A DNA stretch of 64,000 nt, from the NCBI GenBank assembly GCA_030583865.1, contig CP129479.1, forward strand, positions 2,442,819-2,506,818. The letters are read 5' to 3'. Shown piece after piece: positions 1 through 7,575 of the stretch. Source of the stretch: Thermodesulfobacteriota bacterium. GTDB taxonomy: Bacteria; Desulfobacterota; GWC2-55-46. The notes below the pieces were generated by a model. It ran no database searches. It was not told where the DNA came from and worked only from the letters and a program-made list of their open reading frames with translations. The number at the start of each line of letters is the position of its first letter. Positions within the stretch are counted from its first letter, which is position 1. The position numbers and the translations under genes were made by a program.

Positions 1-419
1 ACCCGAAGGAGAGCATCTTCGCGCACGGGCTCGGGGCGCACATCATCTGGGTCGGGCTCTTGATGGGCGGCATATCTATACTTACCCAGGCCCTGAGCAT
101 AAATACGGGCGCTGCCCCCTGGCAGACCATGGTATTTACGGTGCTGTGCCTCAGCCAGATAGGGCACGTCCTTGCGATCAGGTCTGATACCGAGTCGCTC
201 TTCACTATGGGGCTTTTCTCGAACAAGCCCCTTCTCGGGGCCGCCCTTCTTACGTTCGGGCTGCAGATGGCCGTCATCTATGTGCCGTTCCTCAACCCGA
301 TATTCAAGACAGAGCCGCTTACGGTTCTCGAGCTTGCGGCAACGCTCGCGCTTTCGTCGGTGGTATTCATAGCGGTAGAGTTCGAGAAGCTCTTCAAGAG
401 GCGTATGAGGCGGGGGTGA
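1..419 (+). CDS. P-type cation-transporting ATPase, C-terminal end (partial)
   Basis: The frame is open to the left edge; the first full codon is at base 3 and about 138 codons are visible. Four hydrophobic stretches separated by short polar turns, a motif NKPLL followed by QMAVIYVPFL and then IF, and a basic tail ending RRMRRG fit the C-terminal membrane domain (M7-M10) of P2-type ATPases such as Ca2+ or Na+/K+ pumps (Pfam Cation_ATPase_C). These proteins use ATP to move cations across the inner membrane. The DKTGT phosphorylation site and nucleotide-binding domain lie outside the window, so the ion cannot be decided. The next gene, nadA, is convergent, with about 465 bases of repeat-rich DNA between. 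Confidence 0.8.
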   Translation, partial: PKESIFAHGLGAHIIWVGLLMGGISILTQALSINTGAAPWQTMVFTVLCLSQIGHVLAIRSDTESLFTMGLFSNKPLLGAALLTFGLQMAVIYVPFLNPIFKTEPLTVLELAATLALSSVVFIAVEFEKLFKRRMRRG

Positions 420-482
420 ATGAAAAATAAAAGCCCCACCGAATGCGGCGGGGTAACAGGGGCCTTTCATCACAAGCATTGT

Positions 483-649
483 GTCATTCTGAGCGTAGCG
501 AAGAATCTTGACTTAGGGGAAAGCTGCAATTTACGAAATTCTTATCTCACCCCGTCCTGGGGCTCGACCTTTCGGGCTGCCTCAAGAGGCTCGGCATTCA
601 ATTTTTGCTGTCTGCAAAATTTGTCGCGCTTACGCTCCCTCAGAATGAC
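483..649. repeat. Palindromic intergenic repeat, TCATTCTGA family, copy 1
   Basis: The ends are a perfect 11-base inverted repeat, GTCATTCTGAG at 483-493 and CTCAGAATGAC at 639-649. The left arm continues into GCGTAGCGAAGAATCT. Related copies are at about 18439-18614 and 51360-51515. An open frame runs through the element but codes for nothing recognisable, and its composition follows the repeat. From the P-type ATPase stop to the element at 737 I see nothing else. Confidence 0.7.
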
Positions 650-736
650 GAAACAGATAACGAAGATTCCCGAAATGTGCTTGCTCGCCTTACCCTCACG
701 GTTTTTTTAGAAACAGAAAAACTGTTGTTTCTGTAA

Positions 737-882
737 AGGCAACCTCTAAAAATCAGAGATTTTTCCCGCTTTTCCCGGAAGACCGGGAATAAAAAGCGGA
801 GCATATATGACAATATGTGAGCATTTTTGATTCCCGGCCTGACAAAGAGTCCGGGGAAAAGATCAATTTTTAGAGGTTGCCT
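737..882. repeat. MITE-like 146-base inverted-repeat element, copy 1
   Basis: A perfect 17-base terminal inverted repeat bounds it: AGGCAACCTCTAAAAAT at 737-753 and its complement at 866-882. Inside are a second palindrome (AATAAAAAGCG...GCATATATG...ATATGTGAGCATTTTT) and CCCGG arms. Copy 2 is at 7664-7806 with the same ends and core. There is no coding capacity for a transposase. It ends two bases before the nadA stop codon, so it could also act as that gene's transcription end. Confidence 0.75.
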
Positions 883-884
883 GC

Positions 885-1823
885 TCAGAAATCCCTCGGC
901 ACCGCCAACATCCTGTCGAGCGCGGCCTTTGCCCTGGCCCTGATGTCCCCGGGGACCGTTACCACGTTCTTCATCTCCCGGAGGCTCGTCCTTACGTCCT
1001 CAAGGGTTATGAGCTTCATATTCGGACAGATAAGGGACTTCGAGGGCAGCACGAAGTTCTTCTCCGGGTTCTCCTTCCTGAGCCTGTAGAGGATGCCCAT
1101 CTCCGTCCCGATTATGAGGGTCTTTGCGCCGGTAGAGGCCGCGAACTTGTACATGCCGGAGGTAGAGCAGACGTGGTCGGCAAGTTTCACGACCTCGGGC
1201 CTGCACTCAGGGTGGCAGACGAAGAGGGCGCCCGGGTTCTCCTCCTTCGCCTTCAAAACGTCCTCGACCGTGAGCCTCTCGTGGGTCGGGCAGTAGCCGT
1301 CCCACCACTCCATCCGCTTCTTCGCCCTCAGCGACACGTAATGCGATAGGTTCCTGTCGGGTATCATGTAGGCCCGGTCCTCGGCGAGGGAATCGACCAC
1401 CTTGACTGCGTTAGCCGAGGTGCAGCAGATGTCGCTCAAGGCCTTGACCGCCGCGCTGGTATTGACATACGCGACCACCGGCACGCCGGGCCTCTTTTCC
1501 TTCTCTTTGGCCAGGTCTTCGGGAGTTATCATGTCAGCCATCGGGCAGCCTGCGTCCATCCTCGGGAGTATGACCGTCTTTTGCGGGGATAGTATGGCCG
1601 CGCTCTCTGCCATGAAGTGCACACCGCAGAAGACTATCACCCCGGCCTCGCTTTCGGCGGCGGCCTGGCTCAATGCAAGCGAGTCGCCCGTTATGTCGGC
1701 TATCTCCTGCACCTCGTCCCTCTGGTAGTTGTGGGCGAGCATTATGGCGTTCCGTTCCTTAAGGAGCGCCCTTACCTCTTTTTTAAGTTCTTCCCTGCCG
1801 TCCATCTCTTCCCCATGCGTCAT
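885..1823 (-). CDS. nadA: Quinolinate synthase NadA
   Basis: It condenses iminoaspartate with dihydroxyacetone phosphate to quinolinate, the first ring of de novo NAD synthesis, using an oxygen-sensitive [4Fe-4S] cluster in the cytoplasm. The sequence shows [15 protein letters not shown] near the start, a Cys in [10 protein letters not shown], Cys residues in CHPECRPEV, and CPNMK near the C-terminus, matching the three cluster cysteines of the family. Length, about 312 residues, is normal. The frame stays open to a TTG at 1862, but the likely promoter puts the transcript start about there, so ATG 1823 (or ATG 1805, which follows GGGGAAGAG) is preferred. No nadB or nadC is adjacent. It is divergent from the AMMECR1 gene. 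Confidence 0.95.
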   Translation of the reverse strand: MTHGEEMDGREELKKEVRALLKERNAIMLAHNYQRDEVQEIADITGDSLALSQAAAESEAGVIVFCGVHFMAESAAILSPQKTVILPRMDAGCPMADMITPEDLAKEKEKRPGVPVVAYVNTSAAVKALSDICCTSANAVKVVDSLAEDRAYMIPDRNLSHYVSLRAKKRMEWWDGYCPTHERLTVEDVLKAKEENPGALFVCHPECRPEVVKLADHVCSTSGMYKFAASTGAKTLIIGTEMGILYRLRKENPEKNFVLPSKSLICPNMKLITLEDVRTSLREMKNVVTVPGDIRARAKAALDRMLAVPRDF

Positions 1824-1868
1824 GTATTCCCGCGGACCAACACCCTTTATCCCGCGCGTCAACTTATG

Positions 1869-1897
1869 ATATTATTCCAAAAAAACAGGCCGGTAAA
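1869..1897 (-). promoter_or_regulatory. Probable sigma-70 promoter of nadA
   Basis: Read on the minus strand: TTTACC (1897-1892), a 17-base spacer, then TAATAT (1874-1869). The -10 differs from TATAAT at two positions and the -35 matches TTGACA at four of six. Initiation would fall near 1862, leaving a leader of about 40-55 bases before the preferred nadA ATG. Confidence 0.4.
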
Positions 1898-1909
1898 GGA
1901 TTTAATGAG

Positions 1910-2491
1910 ATGCCGCTTAATGAATCGGAAAAAAGGGAGCTCCTCCTGATAGCGCGCGAGGCCATAGAAAGCAGGGCCCGAAGGACCGCTACGAACTTTA
2001 AGATTGATAACGCCTCAGGCGCCTTGAACGAGGATGCAGGCGCGTTCGTAACGATAAACAGGAAAGGACGGCTCCGGGGGTGCATAGGCGTTTTCGCCTC
2101 AAAAGACCCGCTCTGGAAGACGGTTGAGCGGATGGCCGGGGCTGCGGCAGCCGAGGACCCGAGGTTCGTGCCTATCGGAGAGGACGAGCTTCCGGATATC
2201 GAAATCGAGATTTCCGTCCTTACGCCTTTGAGGAAGATAGACGACCCGGAAGAGGTTGAGGTGGGCCGCCACGGACTCGTCATCGCGCTCGGGATGAAGC
2301 GCGGCGCGCTCCTTCCGCAGGTGGCGACCGAGCACGGCTTTGACAGGGAGACATTCCTTTCCGAAACCTGCGTAAAGGCGGGCCTCAAGCCGGACGCGTG
2401 GAAAGACGGCGCGTCGATATACGTATTCGAGGCGGAGGTGTTCGGGGAGGTGCCTTCTCCCAAATTAGGTACAAATACTTCGCACCAATGA
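1910..2491 (+). CDS. amrA: AMMECR1-domain protein (AmmeMemoRadiSam system protein A)
   Basis: The 193-residue product carries the AMMECR1 signature: a conserved N-terminal helix region (ESEKRELLLIAREAIE), FVTINRKGRLRGCIG at about residues 46-60 containing the LRGCIG hallmark, and EIEISVLTPLRKI. The family is named AmmeMemoRadiSam system protein A when found with a MEMO-domain protein and a radical SAM enzyme; neither partner is beside it here. Its biochemical role is not established. The ATG follows GGATTTAATGAG, a weak ribosome-binding site. Upstream nadA is divergent; downstream lies a GC-rich hairpin and then the convergent AT-rich cassette. The last residues (about 175-193) look poorly conserved and may be tail. 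Confidence 0.85.
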   Translation: MPLNESEKRELLLIAREAIESRARRTATNFKIDNASGALNEDAGAFVTINRKGRLRGCIGVFASKDPLWKTVERMAGAAAAEDPRFVPIGEDELPDIEIEISVLTPLRKIDDPEEVEVGRHGLVIALGMKRGALLPQVATEHGFDRETFLSETCVKAGLKPDAWKDGASIYVFEAEVFGEVPSPKLGTNTSHQ

Positions 2492-2497
2492 ACCTCT

Positions 2498-2519
2498 CCC
2501 CGGCCTTAAAAGGCCGGGG
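2498..2519. terminator. GC-rich hairpin between convergent genes
   Basis: CCCCGGCCTT, a two-base loop, then AAGGCCGGGG form a perfect 10-bp stem just past the AMMECR1 stop. There is no real T-run on either side, so it may be a terminator or only a stable 3' end for both convergent transcripts. Confidence 0.5.
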
Positions 2520-2540
2520 GGTTCTGACCGTTTCTCTTAA

Positions 2541-2795
2541 TCAGGTTACACTGATATATCCCGGCAGTTCTGATATTGTTATTCTTGTATTTACCTTTAC
2601 GTTTATATTCAGGTAAGGACATTCCAAAAATTCCTTCTCAGTTCTGAAAAACAGATAACCGCTTGGGTCGCATAATGCTCCAGGGAACTGCGTTAATCTC
2701 TCATAAAATTTTCCATCTTTGTGGAATAGAGCTTGTTTAGCACCTATACCCCAAGCTACATTTAACCGTTTCCCAGAATCTGTTCTGTGTGACAT
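2541..2795 (-). CDS. Small protein of unknown function, second gene of AT-rich cassette
   Basis: An 84-residue product that I do not recognise. It has no signal peptide or membrane segment. The second half (DPSGYLFFRTEKEFLECPYL, then NINVKVNTR and SELPGY) looks like a compact conserved domain rich in aromatic residues; the N-terminal half holds a short GIGAKQALFHKDGKFYERL stretch. The ATG follows AGGAGAAGAGCG, a very strong ribosome-binding site that begins right after the stop codon of the upstream gene, so the two genes are co-transcribed and likely translationally coupled. Codon and base use are visibly more AT-rich than in the flanking housekeeping genes, suggesting acquisition. Confidence 0.7.
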   Translation of the reverse strand: MSHRTDSGKRLNVAWGIGAKQALFHKDGKFYERLTQFPGALCDPSGYLFFRTEKEFLECPYLNINVKVNTRITISELPGYISVT

Positions 2796-2807
2796 CGCTC
2801 TTCTCCT

Positions 2808-3200
2808 TTATTTTGTTAAGTGGTACCCAGAATCAGTAAGCGCTTTTCTGATTGCATTTATTTGGCCGATAGTAGCGTCATTCTCGTGCGCGAATACCGA
2901 TGCTTCTTCAATTACTTTACGGATTTCTTTTTTTTCATTGCGAGAAGGTAGAACCCATTCCCTTCGAGATCCATTTTGAAAATCCACAACGAGTTTTCCG
3001 GCATCATTCACGCGAGTTGATAATCGATTTTTAGTTTTATTTCTACTACGAAACACTCCGTTTTTTTCAAGAGAATCGGATGTTGTCTTTTTTTTATTCA
3101 ATCCAAAAACGCGTCGAAGGACATCGTCTTCTGTTTCTCCAAAATAACCTCTTTTTGCGATTTCATTCCAAACATCATCTGAAATTCTAATATTTTTCAT
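2808..3200 (-). CDS. Putative ribbon-helix-helix/SeqA-N-like DNA-binding protein, first gene of AT-rich cassette
   Basis: A 130-residue product. Its N-terminus (MKNIRISDDVWNEIAK, then GETEDDVLRRVFGL) has the beta-strand/two-helix pattern of ribbon-helix-helix proteins and resembles the SeqA N-terminal oligomerisation segment, where a strand like MKTIEVDDELY is followed by a helix with DILRRML. The middle is basic (KKKTTSD...RSRNKTKNRLSTR) and the C-terminal half (EWVLPSRNEKKEIRKVIEEA onward) is unrecognised. The ATG lies six bases after AAAGGAT. A consensus promoter with overlapping inverted repeats sits directly upstream, as expected for an autoregulated repressor or antitoxin. That function is inference. 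Confidence 0.7.
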   Translation of the reverse strand: MKNIRISDDVWNEIAKRGYFGETEDDVLRRVFGLNKKKTTSDSLEKNGVFRSRNKTKNRLSTRVNDAGKLVVDFQNGSRREWVLPSRNEKKEIRKVIEEASVFAHENDATIGQINAIRKALTDSGYHLTK

Positions 3201-3213
3201 ATTTTTATCCTTT

Positions 3214-3261
3214 AAGTATTTTCATACTTTTCAGTATAGCAATAAATTAAATACTTGTCAA
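3214..3261 (-). promoter_or_regulatory. Consensus sigma-70 promoter with overlapping operator-like half-sites
   Basis: On the minus strand TTGACA (3261-3256), a 17-base spacer and TATACT (3238-3233): a perfect -35, and a -10 with one mismatch. From the -10 to the leader the DNA carries alternating AGTAT/ATACT half-sites, including AAGTAT-N4-ATACTT at 3214-3229 and ATACT-N4-AGTAT at 3224-3237; another ATACTT (3251-3256) touches the -35. This is the usual layout for autorepression by the ribbon-helix-helix-like product encoded directly downstream. Confidence 0.7.
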
Positions 3262-3325
3262 GTCCCTGCTCAAATGGATTTAGCTTTGTTCCATTTATAA
3301 ACATGTGCTGATGATGCGCCTCGGG

Positions 3326-3364
3326 AAAAAAAAGGGCCAGCCTTTTTGGCTGGCCCTTTTTTTT
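3326..3364. terminator. Bidirectional rho-independent terminator
   Basis: GGGCCAGCC, loop TTTTT, GGCTGGCCC (3334-3356) flanked by eight A on the left and eight T on the right. On the minus strand it ends the aminotransferase transcript; from the other side it insulates the AT-rich cassette promoter. Confidence 0.9.
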
Positions 3365-3379
3365 ATCAAACAGGAATCT

Positions 3380-4576
3380 CTACCTAAGCTCCCCTACCGC
3401 CTCCCCTATCTTCTTTATTCCCTTTACTATGTTGTCCATCGAGGTCGCGTAGGATAGCCTCATGAAGCGGTCGTCGCCGAAGGGCTCGCCGGGCACGACG
3501 GCGATCCCGGCCTCGTCAATGAGGTAAGTCGCTAGCGCAACCGAGCCGTCTATCTTCTTCCCCTTATACGACCTTCCGAAGAGGCCGGAGATGTTCGCGA
3601 AGACATAGAACGCGCCCTGCGGCCTTATGGCGCTTATGCCGTCTATGGCGTTCAAGCCGTCCACCATAACGTCCCGCCTCTTGCCGAACTCAGTAAGCAT
3701 GCGGGTTATGACGTCCTGCGGGCCGCTTATGGCCTCGACCGCCGCCCACTGGCTGATTGACGCCGGGTTCGAGGTGGACTGGCTCTGGATGTTGGTCATG
3801 GCCTTTATTATCTCCTTCGGCCCGGCGGCGTAGCCTATCCTCCAGCCTGTCATGGAATAGGTCTTGGAGACTCCGTTAAGGACTATGGTCCTCTTCCTGA
3901 CCTCGTCGGAGACGGAGGCGATAGAAGTCGCCCGGAAGCCGCCGTAAGTGAGCTTCTCGTAAATCTCATCCGAGATGATGAGGAGGCCGTTCTCAAGCGC
4001 TATCTCAGCGAGCCTTTCAAGCTCCTTTTCCGTGTAGGCCGCGCCAGTGGGGTTGGAGGGGCTGTTTATGACGATTGCCTTGGTATTGGGGCCTATGGCC
4101 GCCCTGAAGGCCTCCGGGGTCATCCTGAAACCAGCGGCCTCGTCCGTGTGCACGACCCTTGGTATGCCGCCGCCGAGCGCGGCCATGACAGGGTAAGAGA
4201 CCCAGTACGGCGCGGGTATTATGACCTCGTCGCCGGGGTCGAGTACGGCCTGAAAAAGGTTGAAGATGGAGTGCTTGCCGCCGCAGGATACTATTATCTC
4301 GTCGCGCGAATAGTCGAGGGAGTTATCGCGGCTGAACTTCCCGATGATGGCGTCCTTCAATTCATTTATGCCGCCGACCGCCGTATACTTGGTGTGCCCG
4401 TCGCGTATGGCCCTTATTGCGGCCTCTTTTATGTTCTCGGGCGTGTCGAAGTCGGGCTCGCCAGCGCCGAAGCCTATTACGTCCCTGCCCTCCGCCTTAA
4501 GCGCGCGCGCCTTGGCGGTTATGGCGAGAGTTACCGATTCCTCTAATCCTGAAAGCCTTCCTGCAAGCTTGAACAT
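3380..4576 (-). CDS. aspC: Aspartate aminotransferase-type class I/II PLP enzyme
   Basis: It transfers an amino group between amino acids and 2-oxo acids, most likely aspartate/2-oxoglutarate, in the cytoplasm. The 398 residues show the fold-type I pattern: FGAGEPDFDTPENIK near residue 40, the cofactor-binding YWVSYP, NSPSNPTGAAYT, SDEIYEKLTY, the Schiff-base lysine in NGVSKTYSMTGWRIGY, and the substrate-carboxylate arginine in RLSYA near the C-terminus. The motif set fits the thermophile/Gram-positive-type subgroup (I-gamma) rather than the E. coli enzyme, so related activities such as prephenate or alanine transamination are possible. The ATG follows AAGGAGC by seven bases. It is monocistronic and ends at a strong terminator. 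Confidence 0.9.
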   Translation of the reverse strand: MFKLAGRLSGLEESVTLAITAKARALKAEGRDVIGFGAGEPDFDTPENIKEAAIRAIRDGHTKYTAVGGINELKDAIIGKFSRDNSLDYSRDEIIVSCGGKHSIFNLFQAVLDPGDEVIIPAPYWVSYPVMAALGGGIPRVVHTDEAAGFRMTPEAFRAAIGPNTKAIVINSPSNPTGAAYTEKELERLAEIALENGLLIISDEIYEKLTYGGFRATSIASVSDEVRKRTIVLNGVSKTYSMTGWRIGYAAGPKEIIKAMTNIQSQSTSNPASISQWAAVEAISGPQDVITRMLTEFGKRRDVMVDGLNAIDGISAIRPQGAFYVFANISGLFGRSYKGKKIDGSVALATYLIDEAGIAVVPGEPFGDDRFMRLSYATSMDNIVKGIKKIGEAVGELR

Positions 4577-4611
4577 CCCGATGCTCCTTCGTGCCGTGGT
4601 TCGTTATTGAA

Positions 4612-4790
4612 AATCTTTTTGGGGGAAACTTTCTGTAGAAAGGTTCCCCCCAGACCCCCTTCAAAGACTTTTAGTTCCTGAGGGGAACCCCCAATTCAGG
4701 TGGTTCCCCTCAGGAAGAACTTAAAGTTTTTGGAGAGAGTTTGAAAGAAACTTTTTACAAAAAGGTTCTCTCAAGAATTTTTCAGCAACC
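4612..4790. repeat. Cluster of three palindromes in an intergenic gap
   Basis: Three successive inverted repeats fill this gap: GGGGGAAACTTT...AAAGGTTCCCCCC (about 4620-4652), CCTGAGGGGAACC...GGTTCCCCTCAGG (about 4677-4714) and GAGAGAGTTTGAAAG...CAAAAAGGTTCTCTC (about 4733-4774). The 'gaaactttctgtagaaaggtt' and 'gaaactttttacaaaaaggtt' arms are variants of each other. No gene is visible; the last palindrome could terminate the coaD transcript. Confidence 0.6.
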
Positions 4791-4792
4791 TG

Positions 4793-5314
4793 CTATTTCC
4801 TGCGGCCACCTTTGACTTTGAGGGCCGACTTAAACTTTTCCTTAAGCCTTTTCGCCACCCTGGGTGTCACAAACGCGTTCACATCGCCGCCGTAGCGGGC
4901 TATCTCCTTTATGAACCGCGAGCTGACGGGCGCGTAGTTATCAGAGGTCATCATGAAGACCGTCTCTATCGAGGGGTCGAGCTTCCTGTTTATGAGCGCC
5001 ATCTGGAACTCGTACTCGAAATCCGACATGACCCGGAGGCCCCGGAGGACTATATTCGCCCCCTTCATTTTCACATAGTCCATTAGGAGCGAGTCGAAGC
5101 TCTCTACCTTAACGCTCCTGTGCCTCCCCACCTCTTCCCGTATCATGGCGAGCCGCTCATCTGCCGTGAAGAGCGGGGCCTTCCCCGGGCTCTCGGCAAC
5201 GGCGACGACAAGGACGTCAAAGAGCTTTACACCGCGCTCTATTATGTCGAGGTGGCCCCTCGTAATCGGGTCGAAGGTCCCGGGGTATACGCATATGCGC
5301 CTGGAAGCCGCCAT
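4793..5314 (-). CDS. coaD: Pantetheine-phosphate adenylyltransferase CoaD
   Basis: It adenylates 4'-phosphopantetheine to dephospho-CoA, the fourth step of CoA synthesis. The 173 residues contain the nucleotidyltransferase signature YPGTFDPITRGHLDII at the start (the T/HxGH motif as TRGH), LRGLRVMSDFEYE in the pantetheine-binding region, and SSRFIKEIARYGGDV, the C-terminal conserved ISSTxxR-like motif. Length matches the hexameric bacterial enzyme, with a slightly long basic tail (KSALKVKGGRRK). The start ATG is one base after the rsmD stop, the common rsmD-coaD pairing, so the two are one operon. Confidence 0.96.
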   Translation of the reverse strand: MAASRRICVYPGTFDPITRGHLDIIERGVKLFDVLVVAVAESPGKAPLFTADERLAMIREEVGRHRSVKVESFDSLLMDYVKMKGANIVLRGLRVMSDFEYEFQMALINRKLDPSIETVFMMTSDNYAPVSSRFIKEIARYGGDVNAFVTPRVAKRLKEKFKSALKVKGGRRK

Positions 5315-5315
5315 T

Positions 5316-5864
5316 TTAGCTCCGCTTGAGGAAGTATACGAGCGTATCTCCGTATTTCCTCTGGTCGAAGACCGTAAGACCCTCTATTTCAGTTTCTACG
5401 AGCGGCGCCCTTTTAGCCGACTCCGCGATTATCACCCCTTCCGGGGAGACGAGGCCTCCGCGTCCTATGGCCTTAAGTGTACTGACAAACAGCTCTGAGC
5501 TGTAGGGGGGGTCTATTATTATAAGGTCGAAGCGGTCGCCCTTCCTCGAAAGCTCCTCAACGGCCTTTACCGCGTCCTTCCGGATTATGCGGGCCTCCTG
5601 GCCGCAGATGTCCAAGTTCTTCCGTATGACCTGGGCAGCGCCCTTGTCGCTCTCGACGAAGGTGGCCTCGGAAGCCCCCCTTGAGATGGCCTCGATGCCC
5701 ATTGCGCCCGTCCCGGCGTAGATGTCGAGGACCGTCCTGAACGGGAACTCCCTGGGGAGGATGTTGAAGACAGCCTCCCTCACCTTGTCAGAGGTGGGCC
5801 TTATGTTCAAGCCCCGGAAAGAAGCTAGCCTCCTGCCCTTGAGCCTGCCTCCTATTATCCTCAA
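5316..5864 (-). CDS. rsmD: 16S rRNA (guanine(966)-N2)-methyltransferase RsmD
   Basis: This SAM-dependent enzyme methylates G966 in the small-subunit rRNA. The 182 residues begin with the family hallmark MRIIGGRLKGRRL, then RPTSDKVREAVFNIL, the SAM-binding LDIYAGTGAMGIEA with VESD, and the catalytic DPPY motif in DLIIIDPPYSSE. The start is a TTG; the conserved N-terminus begins exactly there, which decides the call. It follows yjbQ by three bases and is followed by coaD at one base, so yjbQ-rsmD-coaD read as an operon. Confidence 0.95.
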   Translation of the reverse strand: MRIIGGRLKGRRLASFRGLNIRPTSDKVREAVFNILPREFPFRTVLDIYAGTGAMGIEAISRGASEATFVESDKGAAQVIRKNLDICGQEARIIRKDAVKAVEELSRKGDRFDLIIIDPPYSSELFVSTLKAIGRGGLVSPEGVIIAESAKRAPLVETEIEGLTVFDQRKYGDTLVYFLKRS

Positions 5865-5867
5865 AGC

Positions 5868-6302
5868 CTATTGCCCGCCGCCCGCGGGCACCCCGAAGAC
5901 CTTTATGGAGATGAGCCTTTTCCTGGGGCCGTCGAACTCGGAAAAGTACACGGCCTGCCACTGCCCCAAGGCGAGCCTCCCCTTCGTGACCGGCACGGTC
6001 ACGCTGTTTCCGACGAGGAGAGATTTCAGGTGGGCGTCAGCGTTCCTGCCGTAATCGCCCTTGTTGTGCTTGTATTCGGGCTTGTTAGGGACCATCTCCT
6101 TAAGGAAGTTATGGAAGTCCTCCTCGAGGTCGCGGTCGGCGTTATTCAGGTGTATGCTCGCTGTCGTATGGCCCGTGAATACCAGCGCCATGCCTTCATG
6201 GATGCCGCTCTCCGATATCACGGCCTCCACCTGGTTCGTAATGTTGACCTCCTCGGTCTTGGCACCCGTCTTGACCCTGATAGCGCTGGCAAAGACCTTC
6301 AT
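5868..6302 (-). CDS. yjbQ: YjbQ/UPF0047 family protein
   Basis: A 144-residue cytoplasmic protein of the UPF0047/YjbQ family. Diagnostic motifs are VFTGHTTASIHLNNAD near residue 45, DLEEDFHNFL, the YKHN...NADAHLKSLL stretch, and GRLALGQWQAVYFSEFDGPR; the invariant His, Asp and Gln residues of these motifs are all present. Some members have been reported to have thiamine-phosphate synthase activity, but the physiological role is unsettled. The ATG has an excellent upstream AAGGAGGG. It heads the yjbQ-rsmD-coaD operon. Confidence 0.92.
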   Translation of the reverse strand: MKVFASAIRVKTGAKTEEVNITNQVEAVISESGIHEGMALVFTGHTTASIHLNNADRDLEEDFHNFLKEMVPNKPEYKHNKGDYGRNADAHLKSLLVGNSVTVPVTKGRLALGQWQAVYFSEFDGPRKRLISIKVFGVPAGGGQ

Positions 6303-6394
6303 CTGCCCTCCTTGGAATCGGAAATCTGGCCGCCCTCATCTCCCCGCGGGCCAGTATTATACTTTATGTGCCGGGCGAAATTCCACTGGAACAA

Positions 6395-7108
6395 TCAGCC
6401 TATGAGCCGGGGCAGCAACTCGCCTGCCCTTCCCTGAAGGACCGCGTCCACGCGCCCCGAAAGGGGCGTTGTCTCCGGGTTTATCTCGATGACGAAAGCG
6501 CCCGCGTCCTTTGCCCTGGCCGCGAAAGAGGCGGCAGGCTGGACTATGCCGGAAGTGCCGACGACCAGCATGATATCAGCGCTTGAGGCGGCCTCGAACG
6601 ACCTGTACAGGAGGTCCTCCGGGAGCGCTTCGCCAAACCAGACGACTCCCGGCCTCAAAAGCCCGCCGCAGCCGCACCTCGGCAGTATTTTTATCGGCAC
6701 ATCCCTGTTTTCGCTTGAATTTCCGCATTCAACGCACCGGACCGTCCATATGGAGCCGTGTATCTCGATTGCGTTCCCGCTCCCGGCGATCCTGTGCAGG
6801 CCGTCCACGTTCTGGGTAATTAGAGTGAAGGCAGGATTCCGGCTCTCGAGTTCCGCAAGGGCATAGTGAGCAGGGTTGGGGTTTATCCCGGCAATCAGGG
6901 AGCGCCTCCAGTCATACCACTCCCAGACAAGGGCCGGGTCGCGCTCGAACGCCTCCGGGGTCGCGAGGTCCTCGGGCCTGAAATTCCTCCACAGGCCGTC
7001 CGGCCCCCTGAAGGTCGGCACGCCGCTCTCGGCGGATATGCCCGCGCCTGTAAGCGCAACCGGCGAGCGGGCCGACATGAGCCTTTCCTTTATCGCTTCA
7101 AATTCCAT
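6395..7108 (-). CDS. cobB: NAD-dependent protein deacylase (Sir2 family, class III type)
   Basis: It removes acyl groups from protein lysines using NAD+, giving nicotinamide and O-acyl-ADP-ribose. The 237 residues show GAGISAESGVPTFRG (NAD site, about residues 21-35), ITQNVDGLHRIAGS with catalytic HG in EIHGSIWTVRC, a zinc site made by CVEC and CGCGG, PGVVWFGEALP, and VGTSGIVQPAA. Tyr and Arg in WEWYDWRR match the YxxR pair that in SIRT5-like sirtuins binds succinyl or malonyl lysine, so desuccinylase activity is likely. It is convergent with nothing and separated from yjbQ by about 90 bases. Confidence 0.93.
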   Translation of the reverse strand: MEFEAIKERLMSARSPVALTGAGISAESGVPTFRGPDGLWRNFRPEDLATPEAFERDPALVWEWYDWRRSLIAGINPNPAHYALAELESRNPAFTLITQNVDGLHRIAGSGNAIEIHGSIWTVRCVECGNSSENRDVPIKILPRCGCGGLLRPGVVWFGEALPEDLLYRSFEAASSADIMLVVGTSGIVQPAASFAARAKDAGAFVIEINPETTPLSGRVDAVLQGRAGELLPRLIG

Positions 7109-7201
7109 CGGGTATGCTGGTCGGCTGGACGGCTGAGGACCGGCCTAAGGGTCCGGGGCGCGGGTCAGCCGGTTTTCGGAGAGACGGCGCGGGGCGGGGC
7201 C

Positions 7202-7462
7202 TCAGGTCCTGAACTTGCCCTCTTTGGAGATTACTCCGTTCCTTATCGCTTCCTTGATAATCCTTCTTGCGCTCTCGATCTGCTCTTCCTCGACCGCGAT
7301 CCTCTTTTCGATGTAGGCGCCTATGTCGGTAGCAAAGCGCAGCTTGCCGAGCGACCTGAATGAGCATGTGATATTCCGGCCCTCCATGAGGGTCTCCACT
7401 ACGCTTGCGTCAAGGTCGTTATAGAAGGAATAAAGGTCTATGAACTTGATCCTGGTTGCCAT
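7202..7462 (-). CDS. Small DUF2007-like protein
   Basis: An 86-residue cytoplasmic protein. FIDLYSFYNDLDASVVETLM followed by CSFRSLG resembles the start of the DUF2007 family (putative signal-transducing proteins with a ferredoxin-like fold), where a conserved strand is followed by a helix that scans 'ae.ikslLe..gI.c'. The C-terminal half is helical and charged. There is no clear ribosome-binding site before the ATG. It lies about 90 bases upstream of the sirtuin on the same strand and may be co-transcribed. Function unknown; the family assignment is tentative. Confidence 0.6.
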   Translation of the reverse strand: MATRIKFIDLYSFYNDLDASVVETLMEGRNITCSFRSLGKLRFATDIGAYIEKRIAVEEEQIESARRIIKEAIRNGVISKEGKFRT

Positions 7463-7575
7463 AAGCCGAAAAAAGTATACTGAAAACCGCTGTTTTTGTC
7501 AAACTTTGCTTCGTTTACAGGCCCCCTTGCTCCTTATGTGGGGCCGCATTCCTTCGCGTAATGCGGCGGGTCCGC

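Noticed and set aside
420-710. Open frame of 96 codons after the P-type ATPase
   Set aside because: It runs through a palindromic repeat; translation of the repeat gives a spurious protein.
3395-3407. GGCGGTAG on the minus strand at 3395, also in other coding regions
   Set aside because: They lie inside genes, lack the adjoining C(G/C)TGC and have no hairpin; not ops-like.
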